A DNA stretch of 64,000 bases, taken from Carex sylvatica. Taxonomy: Eukaryota; Streptophyta; Magnoliopsida; Poales; Cyperaceae. The DNA lies in contig CAXKVR010000066.1 of assembly GCA_964058845.1 (NCBI GenBank), forward strand, positions 62,001 to 126,000, in the 5' to 3' direction. The translations under genes were made by a program, and so were the position numbers. The notes under the pieces were generated by a model. That model searched no databases, was not told the origin of the DNA, and worked only from the letters and a program-made list of their open reading frames with translations. This document shows positions 33,269 to 44,327 of this stretch, one piece after another. Position 1 is the stretch's first letter. Each line of letters opens with the position of its first letter.

Positions 33269-35060
33269 TTTGGACTACTACTCTTTAATTTAGGAGAAAA
33301 TTTTGTATTACCTGGTGATGTTTTTGGTTTACAAAGGGATTGAGGGATGATAATGTGCAGATACGCACGAAGCGTCAAAGGCGGTTTTGCATAGTGTATC
33401 AACTTGTGATGAATTCAGTATTATATTTTTTATGCTTTGTAATGATTTAATTAAATTAGACTATATGTACTTTATCTACGTACTCGGATATGGAATTGAA
33501 AAGAATATAGTTGCTTGTGGGGTTGGTCACTTGGTCTACGGATCTATAATAAACTAATATATATATTCTTGACCAACTTGGACATAGATTTCTTATCAAC
33601 GTGCTTCGAATTATTAATCCATTGTAAGTGGATAATTCTTTTTACCTTTTTGTTTGGAAAACTGCATATTTTCAACTCCACGAGGTTTAATTTGGTATGA
33701 CTCAGGAGAAATCAAGACTTCAATTAGAGCAATTTCCTCAAGAAAGTTAGGATTCTTATTATTTGAAATGAGAAAAACAAAAAATTGGATAACACATACA
33801 AATTTGCATGTGTGTGTTTGTTTTTTTATTGGAGAAATTCTCTGCCATTTTAGTGGATTGATTAAATTGTTCCTAATTCAGATTATACTAGTTAATTAAA
33901 TAGTTGGTCGGCCAAGCTAGTAAACCAAACTTACAAAAAAAAAAAAAAAAAAAAAATTTTGTGTGGTGAGCATTGGAGACTGGTCTGATGTGTCAGAACC
34001 GTCCGAGTCGTACATCTTTAAAATTTGTACAGACGTCTCGGATCAGACATCCACCCCCACTCCTTTTGAAACTATTCACTTGTCAAAAAATTGCACCGTT
34101 AATTAAAAATTTCAAATGTTTGTTGGGTATATGATAGTTGGGCTGACATATTCGGCCCAATCTTGATTTTTTTTTCAAATTTTGGATTGTAATCCAGGTG
34201 GTAAAGCTAGCCTAGTATATCCTCTGGATCTTCTTTATTTATAAATTATTATTTTTTATTTACTTTCTTTTCTCAAAAGTTTCTAGACCCATAGAGGAGA
34301 ATGTGAATTTATATACTTGTGATGAATTCAGTATTATATTTTTTATCATGGTTCTGAAATTCAGAATCGAAATCAGAATCAAGTTCTTAATCGTGGAATC
34401 GGAATCTGATGAATCGGCCAGAATTGAAAGAATCAGATCGGTAACTCCGATTTTTTTGACAGAAACTTGTTTTGTTGCCAAAAGGTAGGACAAAATTGAA
34501 AAAAAAATTTGTAAAAAAAATATGTTAAGACAAAATATTACACTCAAAATAATTCATTAATACAATATTAATATAAGCAGAATATATTTTTACTGTCAAA
34601 AACTATGATGACCTAGCTGGATAATTATTGTACTGAGCCAAATAATAAAGGCATTCATGTCATAAGAATCAAATTTGTATTGTAATTACTTAAAAAAAAT
34701 ATCTAACTTTGAAATAAAATAGATAAAATAATAAAAACATAACTAATATTTACAAGAGAAAAATAAATTTTGAATTTATATTTTATATTTTCATAACAAT
34801 TAAATTTTAAACATAGTAATTCCATACTCAATCCTTTCATCAAATAATAAATATAAAAAAATATCGAGTGTCAATACTCAATAGCTGTAACTATTGTGTA
34901 TTATGTAAAACATTATAATAATTTGTCCCCATCAACTTATCTATATAATAACTAGTATGAACATGGTCTACCATGAAACAATTTATATTTATAAAAAAAA
35001 TAATACACCTTACATAGACCAAGTCTACTTAATATTTTATAATGTATAAAGCTTCCTCTA

Positions 35061-35363
35061 GGGATATGTTTGGATGGTATGAGAATAGTGCTATTCTAAA
35101 TCAAGTGCATTCAAACAACTACACTTGCTATTCTGAACAAGCAGAACATCGCTATTCCGCTGTTCCAACAAAAAGTAAGAATAGCGACTATTGCAAAGAG
35201 TGCATCCAAAGAATTCAAACTCTATTCTAAAGAGTGCATCCAAACAACATTTTAGCTATTCCGAATAGCTTGAGTTAGCACTATTCTCTTACCATGCTAT
35301 TCTTATTTGTTATTCTCAATAGTAGCTATTCTCTCTATTCTAGAGTGCATCCAAACACACCCC
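35061..35363. mobile_element. Tourist/PIF-Harbinger-like MITE
   Basis: A 303-bp element with ends GGGATATGTTTGGATG and the complement of GGGTGTGTTTGGATGC, the typical GGG..TGTTTGG terminus of PIF/Harbinger MITEs. A 3-bp duplication CTA flanks it (35058-35060, 35364-35366). The interior repeats CTATTC and AGTGCATCCAAA motifs. CTA is not the canonical TTA/TAA target. Confidence 0.6.
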
Positions 35364-35614
35364 TAGTCTCTTCTCTGAGTCTGAGTCTGAGTCGTGAACA
35401 TTATTTCCCCAAATCACTTTGACAGCCATGTTAAAATACGAAATTGATTCGATTCAATTATCAAAACAGTTTAATTTTGCTCTCAATGCAAGAGAATTAG
35501 ATGAAATTTGGCCGATTGTTTCAATTCAATGTTGATTTTGTAACTTTTTTGCATGTAACTCGCAAAACCGAGTTAACTCAGAAAAAATCAGCTTGACTCG
35601 GCTCAACTCGGTCT

Positions 35615-35705
35615 AACTTGGTTTGACTCGGTTCATCCGATTTTTGCTAACTCGGTTCATCCGATTTTTCCTAACTCAGTTCATCCGATTTTTGCTCAAA
35701 AAATC
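35615..35705. repeat. 24-bp tandem repeat
   Basis: Three or more copies of (C/T)TAACTC(G/A)GTTCATCCGAT followed by TTTTGC or TTTTCC, preceded by GACTCGG-type half units. Confidence 0.65.
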
Positions 35706-36102
35706 ACATAGGCGCGAGACTCTGGTGAAACTCGGACCCGTCCCGTCTGATACCAAGTTGATCTATAATAAACTAATATATTCTTGACCAACTTGGACAT
35801 ATATTTCTTATCAACGTGCTTGGAATTATCAATCCATTGTAATTGGATAATTCTGTTTTCATTTGTTTGGAAAACTGCATATTTTCAGCTCCACGAGGTC
35901 TAATTTCAATTAGAGCAATTTCCTCGAAAAAGTTAGGATTCTTATTATCTGAAATGAGAAAAACAAAAAATTGGATAACACACAAATTTGCATGAGTGTG
36001 TGTGTGTGTTTTTTTTTTTGAGAAATTCTCTAAATGCCATGTTAGCGGATTGATTAAATTGTTCCTAATTAAGAATATACTAGTTAATTAAATAGTTAGT
36101 TG

Positions 36103-36898
36103 TGTAAGTAGAAATTTAGTCGTGCTCAACTATTTACACACAATCATTATCATTAGTACAACTAATCATCTTTAAAGTTTCGATAGCGGAATTAAAAAAT
36201 CATCAAAAGCAAATCAAAGATCTTAGAAATCAAAGTCTCCACGTTTAAATCAATCAAATAGATTACATACCTTTCTCCATAGTAATCTGTAGAACAATAC
36301 TTGAAACGTTCTTCGCAAACCGTCAGAAGAACCGTAAAGCGATTTCTCTCCTCTTTCTCTTTCTAAGCAATGACAACTTGTTCTTTATGAAATATCGATG
36401 AAGAGAGGATCAACCTTACTATTAGAATCGCATCTCAATTGCCTGTCATTAAAGCAATATTTATAGGGGAGGTGCACATAACAAACAATGCAGCATAAGT
36501 GATAATGCAACCTTTAATCAGATACACCCTTTAAACAATATATCCACGTGCAGTGAACCTTGCACCCTTTAAATAATATTGTGTGGATATAATAGCCATC
36601 TGTTATAATTTATTATATCAACGCATAGGTTAATATGGCAACTTTAATTAAGCCTTTGGATTAATATGCGCCCATTAAAGTCAGTATTAGATGCAATGTA
36701 TCTTGCGCAACATGCATCCTTTAATAGCCAAAGGATAATAGCACCTTTAGTCAGTTTGATATGCATCTGTTAACTTAATCAAGCCAAAGGATGGATATGC
36801 GCCATATGCATGCACCTGTTAATTAAGTCATTTAATCAGCCCAATTAAATCAGCCCATTAGTCTAATGTTTTATTTTGGGCCACATTATTTTCTTTCA
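36103..36898 (-). repeat. 3' LTR of copia element 2
   Basis: 796 bp, TG...CA, almost identical to 42051-42846. It lies at the left end because the element is read on the minus strand. Confidence 0.95.
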
Positions 36899-37271
36899 TT
36901 CTCCCACTTGGTCCAATATAAAATTTTATGACATTCATAAGGTGCACAATAATATTGTATGTCTTTATATTTCATAAATTCTAAAATCATAATATTTATA
37001 CTTAAGCAAAATTAATACGAGTCATGGCGGTTGCTAATAATATTTGTTACTAACTTCCTTCCATGTACTACACTATTAATTTTAACTTAATATAAATCAT
37101 AATGGTATACTTTAGGATCCACGTTAATTGTCTAATTTATATAGACAAATTCCTATTAATAGAAAACAATAATATATATACTTAAATAAATAGGAATTAT
37201 TTTTGAAACAATCAATCAATAATAATATCATAAATAATAATTCATCTATAATATATGTTTAATTACAACAA

Positions 37272-40200
37272 TTATTTATCACAGATAATTATTCCCATTC
37301 TTTCGACATGTTCATGAAATATCTTGGGTGGTAATCCTTTCGTCAAAGGATCAGCGATCATCATCTCTGTGCTTATATGTTGTATGCATATTGTTTGTTT
37401 CTGTACTTCTTCTTTCACAGCAAAGTACTTAATCTCCATGTGCTTGGCACCTTTAGAGTACTTGTCGTTTTTGCTGAAGAAGACTGCTGCAGAATTATCA
37501 CAATAAATTTTCAGCGGCTTGGCAATACTGTCGACAATTCCAAGTCCTGAAATAAACTTCCGCAGCCATAGTCCTTGTACCATGGCTTCAAAACATGCCA
37601 CGAACTCGGCTTCCATAGTGGATGCAGCGATTACCGTCTGCTTCACACTTTTCCATGAGATTGCTCCGCCAGCTAGAAGATACACATATCCGCAAGTGGA
37701 TTTTCGTGTATCACAACACCTAGCATAGTCTGAATCTAAATAACCGACTGTCTCTAAGTAGTTTGATCTTCTATACGTCAACATGTGATCTTTAGTACCT
37801 TGAAGATATCGTAAAACTTTCTTTGCTGCCTTCCAATGTTCTATCCCAGGATTGCTTTGATAACGTCCAAGCATTCCTACAGCAAAACTGATATCTGGTC
37901 TTGTACAAGTCTGTGCATACATTAAACTACCCACAATGGAAGCATAAGGAATATTATTCATTTCTTCCTTTTCCAATTCATTTTTAGGACATTGATATAA
38001 ACCAAATTTATCTCCTTTCTGAATCGGTACCTTACCAGCTGAACATTTCTCCATCTTAAATCTCTCGAGAATCTTATTAATATATGTTTTCTGAGACAAC
38101 CCTAACAAACCTTGTGATCGATCACAAAATATTTCTATTCCTATCACATAGTTCGCCTCGCCCATATCTTTCATTTCGAAATTCTTCGAGAGAAAATTCT
38201 TGGTGCTTTTCATCATACCAAGATCGTTAGTCGCAAGTAAAATATCATCAACATATAGAACTAGAAACATTATCTTACTCCCACTGACCTTCAAGTATAT
38301 ACAACGATCAACAATGTTTTCCTTAAAACCAAAAGAAGTAATCACATCATTGAACTTGAGATACCATTGCCGTGATGCTTGTTTAAGCCCATATATCGAC
38401 CTTTTCAATTTGCAAACCATATCCTTTCTCCCAATTGAAAAGCCCTCGGGCTGATCCATGTAGACTTCCTCTTCGAGTTCTCCGTTCAGAAAAGCAGTTT
38501 TAACATCAATTTGGTGTAACTCAAGATCGTAATGAGCCACTAAAGCCATAATGATACGCAAAGAATCTTTCTTAGAGACGGGCGAAAATGTCTCTTTATA
38601 ATCGATGCCGTCTTTCTGAGTGAAACCTTTGGCAACCAGTCTAGCTTTATATCGTTCAATTTTGCCTTTTGAGTCACGTTTAATCTTAAAGATCCATTTA
38701 CATCCAACTCGCTTGGAATCGTGAGGCAATTTGACGAGATCCCAGACTTGATTTTGTTCCATAGATTTTAACTCCTCTTTCATGGCAGCAATCCATTTAT
38801 CGGATTCTTCACATTCAATAGCTTTCTTGTATGAAACCGGATCATCAATTGCAGAATCAATTTCAGATTCTTGTAGATAAACCAAATAATCGTTAGATAT
38901 AGCTGATCTCCGTTCACGGGTAGACCTTCTTAATGTTATATCGTTTGGTTCAACTACATCATCAACAATGTTGTCATCAATCAGAATGTCTTCAGTAGCA
39001 GTTTGTTGTTCTGGAACCGTCGAAATAATTACTTTCGAAACAACAGTCGAAACAACTATTTTCAAAACAACAGACAAAGGAACAGTAACTTGTTCTGTAA
39101 TTTCCTGAAGATCAGAATTACACTGATCAGAAATTCTTACACTGACTTCAGCATTCTCGATGAAACGTGCATTTCCGGATTCAACAATTCTCGTGCTATG
39201 ATTCGGACAGTAAAATCTGAACCCTTTGGATTTCTCTGGATATCCAATAAAGAATCCGCTAACAGTTCTGAAATCCAATTTCTTTTCATGTGGGTTATAC
39301 AAACGTACCTCCGCAGGGCAACCCATACATGTATATGACGCAAACTAGGTTTCCTCCCCGTCCACAGTTCGAAAGGAGTCCTTTCTACTGCCTTACTTGG
39401 AACCCGATTTAGTAAATACATGGCGGTCTTAAGTGCATACATCCACAAAGATTTAGGCATAGTTGAGTGACTGAGCATACTCCGAACCATGTCCATAAGT
39501 GTTCTGTTACGATGTTCAGCAACACCATTTTGTTGTGGTGTGCCGGGCATAGTGTATTGCGCACATATACCACGCTTTTCTAAGAATTTAGCAAAGGGTC
39601 CAGGATTTTGTCCTGATTCGTCATATCTACCATAAAATTCTCCACCGCGATCAGATCGAATGATCTTCACTTGTTTTTCTAACTGTCTTTCAACCTCATT
39701 TATAAACACCTCAAGTGCATCAATAGATTGTGATTTCTCATTTAGAAGATAAACAAATCCATAACGTGAAAAATCATCGATGAAGGTGATGAAATATTTT
39801 TCTTTATTAAAGGAGAGAACATCAAATGGTCCACAAATATCCGTGTGAATTATTTCTAAAAGTTGAGAGCTACGAGTGGCACCTTTCTTAGTATGTTTCG
39901 TCTGTTTGCCTTTTATACAGTCGATACATACACCTAAGTCAGTAAAATCTAAGTTTGGAAGAACTTCAGACTTCACTAAACGTTGCATTCTTTCTTTGGA
40001 TATATGACCCAATCTTTTGTGCCACAAGTACGCCGACTTTTCGTCATTCATATTTCTTTTCATTCCAATAGTATTGTTCACAGTAATCAGAGATTCGACA
40101 TAAGAATTATCTAACTCTAATTTATATAATCCATCAATCAAATTGCCACAACCAATCATGCAATTATTTTTATATAAACTAAAGCATTTAGATCCAAATT

Positions 40201-41332
40201 TAAATACATAGCCACAATCATCCAACTTAGATACAGATAATAAGTTGCGAGAAAACAAAGGTACATATAGTGTATCATACAAATCGACAATATTGCCAGA
40301 ACCTAATATAAGTCGGTATGTACCGACACCTTCCACTGGCACCTTGTCTTTATTGCCCATAATTACATATCTTTCACTTTGTCGACTTTGGCTTGTGGTT
40401 TGGATCGTAAGAAATCCCTGTAAGTTGTTTGAAATATGAGTTGTAGAGCCCGAGTCAATCCACCAAGTATTATTAGGAACATCAATAAAATTTGACTCAA
40501 AAGTAACAAAAGTATAATTCATATCTTTCTTTTCGAACCAAACCTTCCTTTTCAGACAATCCTTCTGAAAGTGACCCATCTTACGACAAAAATGGCACTT
40601 TTGTTTGTTCCCTTCTTTCTTGAAGCTTGCATTAGAAGACACCTGAAAGGCTTTCCCCTTCTTCTTGGTCTTAGCTTTCCCTGGTTTAGCATTAGAACCC
40701 GACCCAACTTCTAGGTTTGAAAAATGAACAGTGTTAGGTTTCATTTCCTTAAGCCTTGCCTCTTCCTGAACAAGTTTACTAGTCAATTCATTTATGTTCC
40801 ATTTCTTCTCTTGAGCATTATAATTAATTTGGAACGGACTATAAACATCATTCGGCAGAGAGTTCAAAATAAATTGAACTAGAAACCCTTCGTCAACCGT
40901 CATTCCCAAACTCTTAAGTTTTGCGGAGAGAGATGTCATTTATATGATATGTGCATGCATAGTGCGGCTACCATCAAACTTTATGGTGGTAAGTTTTGCC
41001 ATAAGCGCACCGGCCAGCGACTTATCGGCTGTATGTGAGCGTGCCTTGACGTTTGCTAGAAACTCTTGAGCGTTATCCGTCTCCGGAAGAGCAACCTTAA
41101 TGTTTCCATCAACCGTCATTCGCAAAAACATAAGGCATAATCTGTTAGAACGTTCCCAGTCTGCCATAAAGGCCTTATCTTCCTCACTGCTTTCATCAGT
41201 TATAGCATCGGGTTTATCGAGTAATAATGCTATGTCCAAGTCCTGTGCACCTAAGTGAAATTCGACTTGTTCATTCCATTCAGCAAAGTTAAGACCATTA
41301 AAGACTGTCACAGATGATGCATGCGATTGCAT
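37272..41332 (-). pseudogene. copia gag-pol with one stop and one frameshift
   Basis: From the ATG at 41332 the frame reads gag to a TAA at 40942-40940. The same frame continues at once from 40939 through the zinc knuckle (CHFCRKMGHFQKDC), protease (WWIDSGSTTH), GAG-pre-integrase and integrase (HTDICGPF, DRGGEFYG, GTPQQNGVAE). A one-base loss in a C run at 39322-39324 shifts the frame. The second large frame (from about 39326 to 37272) carries reverse transcriptase with YVDDILLA and RNase H (STMEAEFVA, IYCDNSAA), ending at 37272. Element 1 has Glu at the stop position and one more base in the run, which shows both are later lesions. Copia order (integrase before RT) is clear. Confidence 0.94.
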
Positions 41333-42036
41333 CGATACAGGTACATTAACTGTAATTTTAAAAGAAAGGAAGATAAGAAGATAAAATTAGAAGATCAGAT
41401 GAGAAGATCACAAGGAAAGTTATGAAAAATAAAATTCAACTCAAAAAGATTAGAAGATAGGAGACATAATACAATAATTTATCATTTCAGATTTATAATT
41501 TCAGATTTTGAAGCAATAACTTAATTAATATATCGTAATTATCCTTTGGGAATTATTAAGATATATTAAACATAATATTTTACTAGAAAATACTTTAATA
41601 TGATAATTTTATTGTTTCAATACATGTTGTTGCCTTTGGGTAACCAACAATTGAGGAATAACGTAAATTGTCAACTTAAGTTGTGTAAATTATGAGATCG
41701 CAATCAACCTTTGGGCAATTCATAAAATCTCATAATCTACTAATTAATTAAACCATTAAATTTAGTATATAACAGATTTTAATATCATATAATCTTAATA
41801 AATGATAAATTAATTTTTTTTTTTAATCTACGGTTTATAGAAAAATATCATACTTTGATTTCTTTATGGTAAGAACACTTTGGTGTCTAGCAATACCGTC
41901 ATAATTCAAAGTTACCGCAAATTTCAATCACAAATCATGAAAAGAAAATAATAATAATAATGATAAATTCATAAAAATAAAAATAAAAAAATAAAAAAAT
42001 AACTTATTCGGGAGAATATGAATTCCAAAACCTGAA

Positions 42037-42048
42037 GCTCTGATACCA
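42037..42048 (-). other. primer-binding site of copia element 2
   Basis: TGGTATCAGAGC on the minus strand, complementary to the 3' end of initiator-Met tRNA, two bases inside the 5' LTR. Confidence 0.85.
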
Positions 42049-42050
42049 CA

Positions 42051-42846
42051 TGTAAGTAGAAATTTAGTCGTGCTCAACTACTTACACACAATCATTATCA
42101 TTAGTACAACTAATCATCTTTAAAGTTTCGATAGCGGAATTAAAAAATCATCAAAAGCAAATCAAAGATCTTAGAAATCAAAGTCTCCACGTTTAAATCA
42201 ATCAAATAGATTACATACCTTTCTCCATAGTAATCTGTAGAACAATACTTGAAACGTTCTTCGCAAACCGTCAGAAGAACCGTAAAGCGATTTCTCTCCT
42301 CTTTCTCTTTCTAAGCAATGACAACTTGTTCTTTATGAAATATCGATGAAGAGAGGATCAATCTTACTATTAGAATCGCATCTCAATTGCCTGTCATTAA
42401 AGCAATATTTATAGGGGAGGTGCACATAACAAACAACGCAGCATAAGTGATAATGCAACCTTTAATCAGATACACCCTTTAAACAATATATCCACGTGCA
42501 GTGAACCTTGCACCCTTTAAATAATATTGTGTGGATATAATAGCCATCTGTTATAATTTATTATATCAACGCATAGGTTAATATGGCAACTTTAATTAAG
42601 CCTTTGGATTAATATGCGCCCATTAAAGTCAGTATTAGATGCAATGTATCTTGCGCAACATGCATCCTTTAATAGCCAAAGGATAATAGCACCTTTAGTC
42701 AGTTTGATATGCATCTGTTAACTTAATCAAGCCAAAGGATGGATATGCGCCATATGCATGCACCTGTTAATTAAGTCATTTAATCAGCCCAATTAAATCA
42801 GCCCATTAGTCTAATGTTTTATTTTGGGCCACATTATTTTCTTTCA
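42051..42846 (-). repeat. 5' LTR of copia element 2
   Basis: 796 bp, the promoter-bearing LTR for the minus-strand transcript. It ends beside AGTTG, the right copy of the target duplication. Confidence 0.95.
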
Positions 42847-43074
42847 AGTTGGTCAAGTAGCCCAACCATACAAAAAAAAAATGAAGTGGTGAGCATTGGA
42901 AGCTGGTCTGATGTGTCAAAGTCGTTCGATTCGTACATACATCTTTAAAATTTGTACGGACTACTCAGATCGGACATCGATCCACCCCCACTCCTTTTGA
43001 AACTATTCACTTGTCAAAAAAATTGCACCCTTAATTACAAATGTCAAATGTTTGTTGGGTATAACCAGTAAGTG

Positions 43075-43660
43075 AAATACTTCATCATCGATTGCGGATT
43101 GTGAAACCGATATGCGCTCTGTGGAGATGCTAACAAAACGGTCACATATGCTTTGTTTCATTGTGTCCCCAAGCTAGAGCCACTTGGTTTCTATCTTTCT
43201 TAATTAGCCTGAGAACTCACTTCTTCCTTGGGTTGCAACCTTGTGAGGAAATTTTAACACTAGCCAGGGGCCTATCTTTCTTAGTCTGAGAACTCACTCT
43301 TCCTTGGATTGCAACCTTGTGAGGAAATTTTAACACTAGTCTGATCTGGCAATTCTGGAAGTCCAGATGCGCTCAATTGTATGATACCAAAGGTTCCAAT
43401 CCATGTTATACTCTGAAAAATGCATCAGGGGTCAGGGCCCGCTAATACATCCATTATGCTTCAACAGTTACAAGAAGATCAACAGGTACACATGCAAATC
43501 TATCTAGAATAATAGAACAGTTGACTTATATTGGTCATACATTCCGGCGTTTTCAAAATATGTAATTTCATTTTTGACTATGTGTAAAACCTTGTATATT
43601 TCACTTAATGAAAGCGCCTACAGGCTTTGTAAAAAGAAAATGAAAAAAAAAAAAAAACAG
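43075..43660 (+). mobile_element. truncated LINE 3' end
   Basis: The frame near 43111-43200 reads a zf-RVT-like pattern (ALCGD...TVTYALFHC), the zinc-finger domain found after LINE reverse transcriptases. A run of A at about 43646-43660 fits a 3' poly-A tail. Upstream domains are missing. Flanking duplications were not found. Confidence 0.4.
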
Positions 43661-44327
43661 TAGAACAATTAGCGGTACCAAGGGTTGTACTTTGTCTCCT
43701 ATATTTGGTAGCTGGTAAATTAGTGTTTCTGATTCAATTTCGATCTCATCCTTGTAATATGAGTATATAGAATAATTTGTTATGGCAGCTGTCTTTCTTC
43801 ATGCTTCAATTTGATTCAGGGTATTTAGTAGGGCCAAGCTTCTGCTTGCAAGAAATTGAACGAGAAAAGGGGTATAAAGCGAGAGAGACAGAAGGGAAAC
43901 CTGGGACTAAAATATTTCCCATGCGTTCTACTCGAAATAAAAGCAGAAAGTACCAAACGTTAGGTATAGAGAAAGGAAGGACATGATTTAAGCACATGAT
44001 CCATTCTAGAAAGGTAAATATGTCAGTTTGGTTTTAAAATTAATAAAATAAACATCTAAATAAAAGAAATGAGAAAGAAGAAAGAAATTTAAATTTATAT
44101 GGAGATATTGGATATTATCATGTATTCATGGAGAAATTGACTATTTAAAAGTTTGAATGAGCACACCGAAAATTTTCCTAATGTGACAGATTTTTTTATT
44201 TTGGGCAGCGATATAATTTTATGGACAAATAGAAAATATTTTCAAGTTTTCAAAATGGATATATCTAATAATAATTTTTTTATTGAATAAATTGCAATAA
44301 CAAAAGTTTGAGGGGTATCCACTCAGT
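43661..44327. other. intergenic, nothing recognised
   Basis: AT-rich sequence. Short open frames (for example 43777-43986) have no recognisable domain. Confidence 0.5.

Larger units (their letters stand above)
28590..34317. repeat. PR-1 array, duplication unit 4
   Basis: It begins inside the left segment (homologous to about 8138). It is split by an insertion at 28771-30920 and by a composite insertion at about 31014-31833 that also duplicated about 80 bp of the unit. It then runs through PR-1 copy c to the right segment, ending near AGAATGTGAATTTA. Confidence 0.75.
34348..35756. other. insertion inside unit 5, no gene
   Basis: AT-rich sequence absent from other units. It holds GAATC-rich degenerate repeats at 34360-34450, a Tourist-like MITE (35061-35363) and a short tandem repeat at about 35615-35705. 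Open frames here show no family resemblance. Confidence 0.5.
34318..36102. repeat. PR-1 array, unit 5 remnant (no PR-1 gene)
   Basis: 34318-34347 (ACTTGTGATGAATTCAGTAT...) matches the PR-1 upstream flank, but no PR-1 coding sequence precedes it. After foreign DNA (34348-35756), the flank continues at 35757-36102 from the ATAATAAACTAATATATTCT landmark. It then resumes beyond the copia element at 42852 and runs to about 43070. A fifth PR-1 gene was therefore probably lost by deletion. Confidence 0.65.
36103..42846 (-). mobile_element. copia LTR retrotransposon 2, complete and young
   Basis: A 6,744-bp element in minus orientation with two 796-bp LTRs (36103-36898 and 42051-42846). By eye these differ at only three positions, so insertion was recent. 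A 5-bp target duplication AGTTG lies at 36098-36102 and 42847-42851. The primer-binding site TGGTATCAGAGC (minus) is at 42037-42048, two bases from the 5' LTR. The polypurine tract (complement of TTCTCCCACTTGG) adjoins the 3' LTR. The LTR has a TATA-like CTATAAATA on the minus strand (about 36459-36466). Coding capacity is broken twice (see gag-pol). It is inserted in the PR-1 upstream flank of unit 5. Confidence 0.96.

Noticed and set aside
43777..43986. Short overlapping frames on both strands at 43.8-44.0 kb
   Set aside because: No recognisable motif, no splice or promoter support.
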